A stretch of DNA of 64,000 nucleotides, taken from NCBI RefSeq assembly GCF_963675985.1, contig NZ_OY780958.1, forward strand, positions 3,286,001 through 3,350,000, in the 5' to 3' direction. Below, one piece after another: positions 1 to 8,010 of the stretch; the stretch's first letter is position 1, and each line of letters opens with the position of its first letter. The notes beneath the pieces are model-generated. The model was not told the DNA's origin and ran no database searches. It worked only from the letters and a program-made list of their open reading frames with translations. The stretch comes from an uncultured Roseibium sp. Its GTDB lineage: Bacteria; Pseudomonadota; Alphaproteobacteria; Rhizobiales; Stappiaceae. The position numbers and the translations under genes were made by a program.

Positions 1-139
1 CGCCGAAAGAACGGCGCATGAGCTCCAAGTCTGGCTCGGCGGGGTTCCGGGCTGGCAGGCCTGCGGCCTGACCGCCTCGCCGGTCAAGGGCGGTGACGGC
101 AACGCCGAGTGGCTGCTTTACGGCAAGAAGGCCGGATAG
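1..139 (+). CDS. TlyA-family rRNA 2'-O-methyltransferase, C-terminal fragment
   Basis: Only the last 45 codons are inside the window; the gene begins upstream. The reading frame starts at base 2 and ends at TAG 137-139. The tail contains TASPVKGGDGNAEWLL, which matches the closing motif of TlyA/hemolysin-A family proteins (S-P-[IV]-x-G-G-D-G-N-x-E-[FW]-L). Known members are SAM-dependent 2'-O-methyltransferases of ribosomal RNA with an N-terminal S4 domain, which cannot be seen here. The gene lies 50 nt upstream of the next RNA methyltransferase, so the two are probably cotranscribed. The identification rests on a short stretch. Confidence 0.75.
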   Translation, partial: AERTAHELQVWLGGVPGWQACGLTASPVKGGDGNAEWLLYGKKAG

Positions 140-189
140 CATCAGCGTTGGAGGTTGCACTGTCGCGGCATCGCGGCTATCGCTCGGCC

Positions 190-1428
190 ATGAGCAAGGA
201 AAACACCCAGCTTCTGATAACGAGCCTCGGCCATCGCGGCGACGGCATCGCGGAAACATCGGATGGCCCCGTATTCGTCGCAGGCGCCCTGCCCGGTGAA
301 ACGGTCTCCGCACAGGTCGCAGGCGGCCGGGCGAACCATATCCGGATCGAAAAGCCAAGCCCGCAGCGGATCGCGCCGATCTGCCGGCACTTCGACGCCT
401 GTGGTGGCTGCTCTGTGCAGCATCTTGCCTCCGGCGCCTACCTGGACTGGAAACGCGCGCTCGTCGAAAAAGCCTTGTCCGACCGGGGCATCGAGATCAC
501 CGTGACCCCCGTCGTTCCGGGTTCGTCCGGCACGCGCCGCCGCGCGGTCCTCACCGCTGTCCGTGCCGGACGACATGTGCTCCTCGGCTATCATGAAAAG
601 GCAAGCCACCGGCTGGTCGATATTCGCGAATGTCCGGTGCTCGTTCCCGAAATCGTGGCCGCCCTTCCCGACCTCCGGCGGCTCGCCGAACCGCTGATGC
701 CGAAGAAAGGCGAACTCAGGGTCACGGTTCTGTCCACGACCGCCGGGCTTGATGTGACCTTCGACCAGGCCAACCGGACTTACGAACAGAAAATCGCGCA
801 ATTGTCCCAGCTCGCGGTCGAGCTGGATCTGGCGCGGCTGTCCGTCAACGGTGAGACTCTCCTAGAGGTGCGCCCGCCTGTGCTCAACATGGACGGCCCG
901 GCGGTGGTTCCACCACCGGGCGGCTTTACCCAGGCAACCCTTGCCGCCGAAGCGGCGCTCTCGGAACTGGTCATGGATGGCATGGGAAAGCCGAAAAAAG
1001 TGGCGGACCTTTTTGCCGGCTCCGGCACCTTTGCCCTGAGGATCGCAAAATCTGCCTCCGTTCATGCTGTCGAAGGCGACGCTGCGGCAATCAAGGCGCT
1101 GGAAAACGCCCTGCGCATCCCGAAAGGACTGAAGCAGGTGACGATAGAGCGGCGGGACCTGTTCCGCCGTCCGCTGATGGCCGAGGAACTGAACGCCTAC
1201 GACGCGGTCGTCTTCGATCCGCCGCGTGCCGGTGCGCAGGCCCAGGCAGAACAACTGGCCCTTTCGACCGTACCGCGGATCGCCGCCGTTTCCTGTAATC
1301 CGGCCACACTTGCCCGGGATCTCAGGCTTCTGATCGACGGCGGCTACGTGCTTCAGAGCGTCACGCCGGTGGACCAGTTCGTGTTCTCGCCCCATATTGA
1401 GGTGGTCGCAAACCTTTCGAGGGAGTGA
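190..1428 (+). CDS. class I SAM-dependent 23S rRNA/tRNA methyltransferase, RlmD/TrmA family
   Basis: This 412-residue protein should methylate C5 of a uridine in RNA. Near the N-terminus is a TRAM-like beta domain (residues 7-55). Cysteines C65, C71, C74 (C-x5-CGGC) and C148 match the [4Fe-4S] ligands of RlmD. The Rossmann methyltransferase domain has VADLFAGSGTFAL (271-283), the DPPR motif at 343-346, and the catalytic cysteine in VSCNPATLARDL (C369). I chose ATG 190; an ATG at 109 in the same frame would overlap tlyA and add residues with no family resemblance. It is followed after 4 nt by the next gene. The exact RNA target cannot be read from sequence. Confidence 0.9.
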   Translation: MSKENTQLLITSLGHRGDGIAETSDGPVFVAGALPGETVSAQVAGGRANHIRIEKPSPQRIAPICRHFDACGGCSVQHLASGAYLDWKRALVEKALSDRGIEITVTPVVPGSSGTRRRAVLTAVRAGRHVLLGYHEKASHRLVDIRECPVLVPEIVAALPDLRRLAEPLMPKKGELRVTVLSTTAGLDVTFDQANRTYEQKIAQLSQLAVELDLARLSVNGETLLEVRPPVLNMDGPAVVPPPGGFTQATLAAEAALSELVMDGMGKPKKVADLFAGSGTFALRIAKSASVHAVEGDAAAIKALENALRIPKGLKQVTIERRDLFRRPLMAEELNAYDAVVFDPPRAGAQAQAEQLALSTVPRIAAVSCNPATLARDLRLLIDGGYVLQSVTPVDQFVFSPHIEVVANLSRE

Positions 1429-1432
1429 ACCG

Positions 1433-2557
1433 ATGAAGCAGGTCGAGACCCGTGATACTGTTGAGACCTCCGGGATTGAACGATCCGCACGGCCGTCGCT
1501 CGGACAGCTGGCCCGGCGGACGGGTTACATCCTTCGGCAGGGTAGCCGGATTGCGCTTTATACCGCCCATTCGGAAGCCATGCGCCGGATGAACAATCGC
1601 CTGAAGGCGGATCTTCCCGAAACACCGACGCCGGTCCCCGACGGACCTGTGCCGTCCCAGCGAAGGATGCTTGCCGATATCGCGAAACTCTTCGCCGCCG
1701 ATCTGAAATCGGTGGAGGACGGCGACTATCCCTCTCCGCGCGACGGCACCATGACACCGCGCGAGTTGCTCAGAACCAGCCGCGCCTTTTTCGCCGATGT
1801 GCCCAGGGTTGCCGAACGCCGGGCGACCGGCAGCCATCAGGAGGTCTTTGAGGAAAGCGACCGGTTTGGAAAGTCCCTGCCCCGCTACTACCGTCAGAAT
1901 TTTCATTTCCAGACGGACGGCTGGTTTTCCGAGGAAAGCGCGAAGCTTTACGATTTTCAGGTCGACGTCCTGTTTTCGGGGGCGACCGCTGCCATGCGGC
2001 GTCGCGCGCTCGTTCCGTTCGCCCGGATCCTGCGCGAGAAGGACCAACGGAAGGTCGCATACGCGGATCTGGCCTGCGGCACCGGCGGCCTTCTGAAACC
2101 GGCGCTGGCCGCCTTCCCGCGCCTGAAAGGTGTCGGCGTCGACCTGTCGGAACCCTATCTCGACGTCGCCCGGGAGCGGATCGCCAGCCACCGGGCGTCT
2201 TACGTAAATGCCATGGCGGAAAACCTGCCCTTTGCCGACACCAGCCTGGACGTGGTTTCCTGCGTCTTTCTCTTCCACGAGCTTCCGCACAAGGTACGCC
2301 GGCAGGTGATATCGGAGGTGGCACGCGTGTTGAAACCGGGCGGAAGCTTTCTGTTCGTCGATAGCCTGCAGACCGGCGACGTTGCCGACTACGATGGACT
2401 GCTGTCCCTCTTCCCGCAGCTCTTCCACGAACCTTACTTTACCTCGTATCTGAAGGAAGACTTGACGGGCCTGTTCCAACAGGCAGGGTTGCGGGAAGAA
2501 ACCGTAGTGCCTGCGTTCGTTTCGCGTGTCGCAGAATTCGTCAAAGAGAAAGCCTGA
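1433..2557 (+). CDS. class I SAM-dependent methyltransferase
   Basis: A 374-residue soluble protein. The methyltransferase core lies in the second half: motif I is DLACGTGGL (212-220), followed by an acidic strand (GVGVDLSEPYLDVA) and a motif IV-like segment with SCVFLFHELPHK, as in Methyltransf_11 domains. The first 200 residues are helical and include a charged, Trp/Tyr-rich region (RYYRQNFHFQTDGWFSEES) not typical of small-molecule methyltransferases. The ATG is preceded by GGGAG that overlaps the end of the upstream gene, and the stop is 10 nt before the amidoligase start. This position makes it a candidate partner of the amidoligase pathway. The substrate is unknown. Confidence 0.85.
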   Translation: MKQVETRDTVETSGIERSARPSLGQLARRTGYILRQGSRIALYTAHSEAMRRMNNRLKADLPETPTPVPDGPVPSQRRMLADIAKLFAADLKSVEDGDYPSPRDGTMTPRELLRTSRAFFADVPRVAERRATGSHQEVFEESDRFGKSLPRYYRQNFHFQTDGWFSEESAKLYDFQVDVLFSGATAAMRRRALVPFARILREKDQRKVAYADLACGTGGLLKPALAAFPRLKGVGVDLSEPYLDVARERIASHRASYVNAMAENLPFADTSLDVVSCVFLFHELPHKVRRQVISEVARVLKPGGSFLFVDSLQTGDVADYDGLLSLFPQLFHEPYFTSYLKEDLTGLFQQAGLREETVVPAFVSRVAEFVKEKA

Positions 2558-2567
2558 CCGGGAAGCC

Positions 2568-3572
2568 ATGATCCTGTCGGAAAAAATGATGTGCCCGCCG
2601 CACACGCTCGGTGCGGACGGAAAAACGCGCCGGGTTGGGGTGGAACTGGAATTTGCAGCTGTCAGCGCCCGGGATGGTGCCAAGCTCGTCCAGTCGCTCT
2701 ACGGAGGCAGCATCGTGGAGGAAGACCCGCACCGATTCTTCGTCAAGGATACCAAGTTCGGCGAGTTCGTCTGCGAACTCGACAGCCAGTATGTCCATTC
2801 GGCCGCCGATGAAGACAAGTTCGAAACGCTGACGGAGGGCGCGAAGGAATTTTTGACGAGGTTCCGGGCCGAGTTCCGCAAGCTCCTCGGCGACATCTCG
2901 TCCTTTGTCGTGCCCTGTGAAGTTGTCTGCCCGCCGATCGCCCTTGACGACCTGCCGGAAGTCGAAACGCTTGTGGCCGCGCTGCATGATGCGGGCGCGT
3001 CCAGCACGCGCTCCAGCCCGCTCTATGCCTTCGGTGCGCAGCTCAATCCGGAGGTCGTCTCGACGGACGCAAGCTACCTGACGCCCATGCTGAAGGCCTA
3101 TCTGCTGATGTCCGACTGGCTTCGAGCGGTGATCGACGTCGATCCGACCCGTCGGGTTGCCGCCTTCGCGGACCCGTTTCCGCTGGCCTATGTCAACAAG
3201 GTCCTCGCGCCGGATTACGCTCCGGACCTGCCCACGCTGATCGACGATTACCTGGAAGCCAATCCGACCCGGAACCGGGAACTGGACATGCTGCCGCTGT
3301 TCGCCCATCTCGACAAGAAACGGGTGCTGGATGTCGTCAACGATCCGCTGATCAAGACGCGTCCGACGTTCCATTACCGCCTGCCCGATTCCCGCCTCGG
3401 CGAACCGGGCTGGGGTATCTTGCTCGAATGGAACCGATGGTGCCTGGTGGAAAAGCTTGCCGAGAGACCGGACCTGCTCCGGGAAATGGGTGAGGCCTAT
3501 CAGTATCATCATCAATGGCCCTTCAGCGGCACCTGGGCCGTTAAATCCAGCGAATGGCTGCTGCTGTCATGA
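2568..3572 (+). CDS. Amidoligase_2 family (COOH-NH2 ligase, glutamine-synthetase fold)
   Basis: A 334-residue protein that I assign to the predicted ATP-dependent amidoligases of the glutamine synthetase-like fold. Seen: the opening acidic pair in VGVELEFA (Glu26, Glu28), then FVCELDSQYVH, VPCEVVCPPI, the strand FGAQLNPEV, and a C-terminal basic loop HYRLPDSR; these correspond to the spaced acidic/His/Arg elements that bind Mg-ATP in the fold. Family knowledge: these enzymes are proposed to make amide bonds on amino acids or peptides and are often next to glutamine amidotransferase-like genes, as here. ATG 2568 is preceded by GGGAAG. The stop TGA overlaps the start of the next gene (ATGA). 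No product is known for this clade as far as I recall. Confidence 0.8.
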   Translation: MILSEKMMCPPHTLGADGKTRRVGVELEFAAVSARDGAKLVQSLYGGSIVEEDPHRFFVKDTKFGEFVCELDSQYVHSAADEDKFETLTEGAKEFLTRFRAEFRKLLGDISSFVVPCEVVCPPIALDDLPEVETLVAALHDAGASSTRSSPLYAFGAQLNPEVVSTDASYLTPMLKAYLLMSDWLRAVIDVDPTRRVAAFADPFPLAYVNKVLAPDYAPDLPTLIDDYLEANPTRNRELDMLPLFAHLDKKRVLDVVNDPLIKTRPTFHYRLPDSRLGEPGWGILLEWNRWCLVEKLAERPDLLREMGEAYQYHHQWPFSGTWAVKSSEWLLLS

Positions 3573-4243
3573 CCAGACCCCGGATTGGCGTCACCACATC
3601 GCGCGGTGGCGGACGGTACATGTGGTGGTTCTACTGGATGTCGCTGACGCTCTACGGGGCGCAGCCGGTGCGGCTGATCGCGCCAGCACGCCAGTACGAC
3701 CTGACCGGTTTCGACGGCTTCATCATCGGCGGCGGCGACGATATCAGCCCGGACCTTTATCTCGCCAACACGCCGCTTGATGCCCGGCTCGACCCGGAAC
3801 GGGATCAGATGGAGCTGGAGATCCTCGAATATGCGGGTCCGCTGGATATGCCGGTGCTCGGGATCTGCCGCGGGGCACAGATACTCAATGTCCATCGTGG
3901 CGGCTCGCTGCATCAGGATGTGCGAGCGGTTTTCGAAGGGGTTCCGAAAATGTGGACCCCGCTTCCCGCCAAGACAGTGCATTTCGTCAACGATAGCCGG
4001 CTTGCCCGGATCCACAAACGCGAAACCCTGCGGGTCAACAGCCTCCACAATCAGGCGATCGACCGGCTCGGCAAAGGAATGAAAATCGTCGCCCGGGACG
4101 AATATGATGTGCCGCAGGCCATCGAAGATCCGGACGCCTATTTCGCCATGGGCGTCCAGTGGCACCCGGAATTCCTGATCTACAAGCAGAGTCACCGCAG
4201 GCTGTTCAAGGCTTTCCTGACCGCGGTCCGGGAGCGGCTCTAA
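3569..4243 (+). CDS. class I glutamine amidotransferase-like peptidase C26 (gamma-glutamyl hydrolase type)
   Basis: A 224-residue protein of the PuuD/gamma-glutamyl-gamma-aminobutyrate hydrolase type. Visible are GGGDDISPDLY (54-64), the nucleophile elbow GICRGAQILN (Cys100), and the His/Glu pair in VQWHPEF (His199, Glu201), so the triad is intact. There is no signal peptide. The start ATG shares the ATGA tetranucleotide with the amidoligase stop, indicating translational coupling. Known relatives hydrolyse gamma-glutamyl amides; paired with an amidoligase it may trim, transfer or recycle a glutamyl group from the ligase product. That pathway role is inference. Confidence 0.88.
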   Translation: MTRPRIGVTTSRGGGRYMWWFYWMSLTLYGAQPVRLIAPARQYDLTGFDGFIIGGGDDISPDLYLANTPLDARLDPERDQMELEILEYAGPLDMPVLGICRGAQILNVHRGGSLHQDVRAVFEGVPKMWTPLPAKTVHFVNDSRLARIHKRETLRVNSLHNQAIDRLGKGMKIVARDEYDVPQAIEDPDAYFAMGVQWHPEFLIYKQSHRRLFKAFLTAVRERL

Positions 4244-4260
4244 ACTGCTTCAGACGCTCT

Positions 4261-4284
4261 TTTCAGTGATACTGAAATTTTTTT
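4261..4284 (+). terminator. intrinsic terminator of the amidoligase operon
   Basis: A perfect 7-bp stem (TTTCAGT / ACTGAAA, loop GAT) followed directly by seven T residues, 18 nt after the stop of the amidotransferase-like gene. The stem is AT-rich and therefore weak, but position and T-tract fit a Rho-independent terminator. Confidence 0.65.
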
Positions 4285-4330
4285 CGGAAACGGCTTGCGG
4301 CTGATCCGTCCGGGCAGTACATGAACGGTC

Positions 4331-5650
4331 ATGAGATTGGATCACTGGCTATCGCAGAACGGGGAAAGCCGCAGCGCCTTTGCGCGGCGCGCCAACCTGT
4401 CCGCTGCCTCAGTCACAGCGCTTTGCAATGATCCGAATGTCTGGGTGTCGCGCGACATGGCGCGCAAGATCGCCGAAGCCACCGACGGCGCGGTGACACC
4501 CAACGACTTTCTCGGCCTTTCTACAACCAAGGAGCATCCCGTGTCCCAGGCCCGTGTCGCAGAAGCCATCCGCGCGTTCGAACGCGGCGAAATCGTGATC
4601 GTCACCGATGACGACGATCGCGAAAACGAGGGCGATCTGATCGTTGCCGCCTCCAAGGTGACACCGGAGCAGATGGCTTTCGTCGTTCGCCATACCTCCG
4701 GTATCGTCTGCGCGCCCATGACGGTCGCTGCGGCCCGCCGGCTCCGGCTCGATCCGATGGTGGCGGAGAACGACGCGCCGCTGGCAACAGCCTTCACCAT
4801 CTCCGTCGACTATCGCCAGGGCCTGACGACGGGCATCTCCGCCGAGGAGCGCTGCTCGACGGTGCGCGCACTCGCCAATTCGAATGTGGCGGCAGAGGAT
4901 TTCGTCCGGCCCGGCCATATCTTCCCGCTGGTGGCCAAGGAAGGCGGCGTTCTGATGCGCTCCGGTCACACGGAAGCCGCCGTCGACCTGTGCCGGCTGG
5001 CCGGACTGACCGAAGTGGGCGTCATCAGCGAGCTCGTCAATGACGACGGTACGGTCAAGCGCGGCGCGCAGGTGGCCGACTTCGCCGCCGAACACGACCT
5101 GAAAATGGTTTCCGTTTCCGACCTGATCGCCTGGCGCCAGCGCACCGAGCGGCTGGTGGAGCGGATCAACGAACAGCCGGTCGACACCATCGTCGGTCCG
5201 GCCTACGCGATGACCTATTCCACGCCCTACGATCCGATGCACCATGTCGCAATCGTCTACGGCGACATTCTGGACGGCCGCAACGTGCCGGTCCGTTTGC
5301 AACTGGAATCCGTTCTCGATGACGTCTTCGGCAAGAACCAGCCGCTCGACGCGACGATGAAGCACTTCGCTGAACGGGGACGCGGCATCATCGTCTATCT
5401 GCGCGAAGGCTCTGTCGGCGTCGCCCGCCAGTCCACCCGCCCGCGCAGCGAACTCGAGGCAGCGGAAACCGAAGAACACAGCTCAGCACAAGCCCGCCAG
5501 GAACAATGGCGGGAAATCGGCCTCGGCGCGCAGATCCTCAAGGACCTGGGCGTCACGTCCATCCGCCTGCTCGCCTCCCGCGAACGGCACTATGTCGGTC
5601 TGGAAGGTTTCGACATCAAGATCGAAGACACAGAGCTCCTCGATCACTGA
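4331..5650 (+). CDS. ribB: RibBX-type 3,4-dihydroxy-2-butanone-4-phosphate synthase with N-terminal HTH-like segment
   Basis: Riboflavin synthesis: converts ribulose 5-phosphate to dihydroxybutanone phosphate. The longest frame gives 439 residues. Residues 1-62 resemble a Cro/CI-type HTH (LSAASVTALCNDPNVWVS). From about residue 71 follow RibB motifs: DDDDRENEGDLI, the RCSTV region and RSGHTEAAVDL. The C-terminal third aligns with GTP cyclohydrolase II (MTYSTPYDPMHHVAIVYGD) but lacks the zinc-binding cysteines, as in RibBX proteins. A GTG at 4541 with AAGGAG at 4529-4534 is a strong internal start that would give a conventional RibB, so two start sites are possible. No riboswitch is seen upstream. 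Confidence 0.88.
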   Translation: MRLDHWLSQNGESRSAFARRANLSAASVTALCNDPNVWVSRDMARKIAEATDGAVTPNDFLGLSTTKEHPVSQARVAEAIRAFERGEIVIVTDDDDRENEGDLIVAASKVTPEQMAFVVRHTSGIVCAPMTVAAARRLRLDPMVAENDAPLATAFTISVDYRQGLTTGISAEERCSTVRALANSNVAAEDFVRPGHIFPLVAKEGGVLMRSGHTEAAVDLCRLAGLTEVGVISELVNDDGTVKRGAQVADFAAEHDLKMVSVSDLIAWRQRTERLVERINEQPVDTIVGPAYAMTYSTPYDPMHHVAIVYGDILDGRNVPVRLQLESVLDDVFGKNQPLDATMKHFAERGRGIIVYLREGSVGVARQSTRPRSELEAAETEEHSSAQARQEQWREIGLGAQILKDLGVTSIRLLASRERHYVGLEGFDIKIEDTELLDH

Positions 5651-5676
5651 TCAGGTCCTGCCCGCCTATTAAAGAT

Positions 5677-5702
5677 GCCGGTACCGTTCCAACGGTACCG
5701 GC
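5677..5702. repeat. perfect 12-bp inverted repeat downstream of ribB
   Basis: Arms GCCGGTACCGTT and AACGGTACCGGC are separated by CC, 27 nt after the ribB stop. There is no T-tract, so it could be a Rho-independent-like hairpin protecting the ribB mRNA end or an operator for the downstream exporter gene. No function is proven. Confidence 0.5.
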
Positions 5703-5902
5703 TGCCCCTGTCCGTGCTCTCCATGGCATTTCGGCCACACCGGGGACCAAATGACCGAAACACAGGCTTCGGTCATTGTGCATTGCCATATACGCCTTTA
5801 GTTTTAGATTTGCTCGGTTCGTGCCCCTGATCATCACGCCGCGTTTCGGGCCGCCCGCGCCTTTCCAGTCTTCATAATCCTAATTTTCCAGGACTACGGA
5901 CC

Positions 5903-7102
5903 ATGTCCAGCGGTTTGTTTCGCTCTGCGGTCGTGCTCGGCCTGATGTCGGCTGTCGGCCCTTTTTCGATCGATATCTATCTCCCCGCCTTGCCGGCCAT
6001 CGGAGAGGCGCTCGATGCGTCTGTCGCGGCCACGCAGATGACGCTGACCGTCTTTTTCCTGTCGTTCGGCATCTCACAGATGATCTACGGACCACTGTCC
6101 GATCAGGTCGGACGCAAACTCCCGGTCTATGTCGGGCTGACGATTTTCTCTCTCGGCTCGTTCGGCTGCGCGTTTGCGCCAACGATCGAATGGCTGATTG
6201 CAGCCCGGTTCGTGCAGGGCATCGGCGCGGCGGCGGTCATGGTTATACCGCGAGCCATCATCCGCGACCTGCATACCGGCTACGAGGCCACACGGCTGAT
6301 GGCGCTGGTCATGCTGGTCATCAGCGTGTCGCCCATGCTCGCTCCTCTGGCCGGCACCGGCCTCATCGCGCTCGGAGGCTGGCCCACGATCTTCCTGTTC
6401 CTGGCGGTGGCGGCCATCTGCAGCATCGTCCTGGTCTCCGCCACATTGCCGGAGACGCTGGTGCCCGAGAAGAGGACGCCGGTGAACCTTAGGACACTCG
6501 TGGCCGGCTCGCGGGAACTCCTGTCGGATTCCCGATTCATGGGCCCTACCCTGATCGGGGGGTGCGGTATGGCGAGCTTCTTCGTCTTCCTCGCCAGTGC
6601 CTCCTTCGTCTATACGCAGCAATACGGCCTCAGCCTGCTGCAGTTCAGCCTGGCCTTTGCGGTCAATGCCATCGGCTTTTTCTCTTCTTCCCAATTCGCC
6701 GCCCGCCTCGGCGAGCGGGTCGGCATGGCCCGGATGATTGCCTGGGCCGTCACCGGCTTTTTCGTCGTCGAACTGGCGCTGCTGTTGCTCACGGTGGCGG
6801 GCTGGGGAAGTTTTCCGGTGCTGATGGTGTTTCTGTTTGCCGGGAATGCCTGCCTCGGTCTGGTGATCCCGACCGCAATGGTGCTTGCCCTCGATCAGCA
6901 CGGCCACATTGCCGGTCTCGCCTCGTCTCTCGGCGGCACCATGCAGATGGTAATCGGCGGGTTGATGATCGCAGCCGCCAGCCCGTTCTTCGACGGCACC
7001 GCCCTGCCCATGGTGGCAACCATCGCGGTCTGCGCCGTGATGGCCTTTACCATCTCCAAGGTGCTGCGGGTTGGCGCTCCGGAGACAAGGGGAACCGTGT
7101 AA
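5903..7102 (+). CDS. Bcr/CflA family multidrug efflux MFS transporter
   Basis: A 399-residue inner-membrane protein with about 12 hydrophobic segments. The first helix has VGPFSIDIYLPALPAI, a hallmark of the Bcr/CflA drug-resistance subfamily, and loop 2-3 has the MFS motif A GPLSDQVGRKLPVY (about residues 58-71). Family members export bicyclomycin, chloramphenicol, sulphonamides or peptides by proton antiport. The gene stands alone, 252 nt after ribB, and no local regulator is apparent. The physiological substrate is not predictable. Confidence 0.9.
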   Translation: MSSGLFRSAVVLGLMSAVGPFSIDIYLPALPAIGEALDASVAATQMTLTVFFLSFGISQMIYGPLSDQVGRKLPVYVGLTIFSLGSFGCAFAPTIEWLIAARFVQGIGAAAVMVIPRAIIRDLHTGYEATRLMALVMLVISVSPMLAPLAGTGLIALGGWPTIFLFLAVAAICSIVLVSATLPETLVPEKRTPVNLRTLVAGSRELLSDSRFMGPTLIGGCGMASFFVFLASASFVYTQQYGLSLLQFSLAFAVNAIGFFSSSQFAARLGERVGMARMIAWAVTGFFVVELALLLLTVAGWGSFPVLMVFLFAGNACLGLVIPTAMVLALDQHGHIAGLASSLGGTMQMVIGGLMIAAASPFFDGTALPMVATIAVCAVMAFTISKVLRVGAPETRGTV

Positions 7103-7229
7103 CGTCCGACGGCCCGGGATTTCCCTGCACGACCGGTCTACGGGACGCTTGAGTGCGGGCCCTTTGACAACACGGCCGAAGCGCCCGAAAATTCAGGGAA
7201 CCACAACCAGCACAGGCGAAGAGCGGCAT

Positions 7230-7784
7230 ATGGACAATACGGGCGCCGATCCGTTCAGCGATCTTGAAAAACCGAAGGGACCCTCTCCCTTTGCCGTCGG
7301 CTTCGACAGATCGAGTGGCGAGCCGATGGTATACGGAGGCCTGTTCATGGGCGGCCTGCTGGTGGTCGCTTCCATCGCCGGGGACATGCCGGTGATGGCT
7401 CTGCTCGCCCTTGCGCCGCTCGCCGTCGCCTTCTGGCACTATCCGATGCTCGACCGGCGGGTCCCCCAGCTCGGCGCCAATGCGGACGGATTGTTCGTCG
7501 AACGGATCGGCTTTATCGACTGGGCCTCGATCCGAAAGTTCGAACTCCGCCGCACCGCGGTCCGCAACATCCAGCTCGCCCGACTGGAAGTGTCCCTCAC
7601 GCGACCGCTGGCCGATGCCGTGTCGGGCCCGGAGATCTTCCCAGTCTGGAAAAAGGTGATGATGCGCAACTGGTCGGCCCGCCGCGAGGCCGACGGAACC
7701 GATACGCTCGTGATCCGGCTGGACACGCTCGACGCCAATCCGGAGCAAGTCCTGGACCGGGTTCGATCTTTCCGGAACGTCTAG
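7230..7784 (+). CDS. hypothetical membrane protein with PH-like C-terminal domain
   Basis: A 184-residue protein I do not recognise by name. A polar N-terminus (1-30) is followed by two close hydrophobic segments (about residues 33-68) and a soluble C-terminal part beginning LGANADGLFVERIGFIDWASIRKFEL. This layout (two helices followed by a small beta domain with a W near the turn) is like STM3941/bacterial PH-domain proteins. ATG 7230 has GAAGAG upstream; frame-open codons before it overlap no gene but look non-coding. The TAG stop lies in a CTAGAGCATC repeat motif (see that entry). Confidence 0.65.
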   Translation: MDNTGADPFSDLEKPKGPSPFAVGFDRSSGEPMVYGGLFMGGLLVVASIAGDMPVMALLALAPLAVAFWHYPMLDRRVPQLGANADGLFVERIGFIDWASIRKFELRRTAVRNIQLARLEVSLTRPLADAVSGPEIFPVWKKVMMRNWSARREADGTDTLVIRLDTLDANPEQVLDRVRSFRNV

Positions 7785-7816
7785 AGCATCGGGCGATACC
7801 TTTGGTGGCAGGTGAC
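7781..7816. repeat. solo copy of a CTAGAGCATCGGGCG repeat end
   Basis: The sequence beginning CTAGAGCATCGGGCG at the stop codon of the preceding gene matches the terminus of the inverted-repeat element at 44851-45118 over its first 15 bases and more loosely beyond. I find no inverted partner before the next gene, so this is either a truncated copy or a shared palindromic-repeat motif. Confidence 0.5.
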
Positions 7817-7866
7817 ACTTTACACGCCGTCATGCGGAAAACCTTCGTTTTTTCAAGTCAGGATCG

Positions 7867-7924
7867 ATTGCATACGAGAGTGCAATGTGGCTTGTTGAGA
7901 GTAATACCAATAATGGTTGGTATT
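7867..7924. promoter_or_regulatory. two inverted repeats upstream of the TRAP operon
   Basis: ATTGCA (7867-7872) pairs with TGCAAT (7881-7886), and AATACCAA (7903-7910) with TTGGTATT (7917-7924, 6-nt spacer). Both lie 87-144 nt before the binding-protein start, where a transcription-factor operator would be expected. No regulator gene is adjacent, so the assignment is tentative. Confidence 0.4.
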
Positions 7925-8010
7925 CGACCAAACGCTGTCAGCCACCAGCTTGAAGGCGCATATTAAGGGCGAAACGGGAATGAACACCGTGCGCCGATCA
8001 GGAGGAAACC

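Noticed and set aside
109..189. Upstream ATG for the RlmD-like methyltransferase
   Set aside because: It would overlap tlyA and add 27 residues with no resemblance to the family; ATG 190 begins the conserved region.
4244..4330. FMN riboswitch in front of ribB
   Set aside because: Only 87 nt are available, part of it is the upstream terminator, and none of the conserved FMN-aptamer segments is seen.
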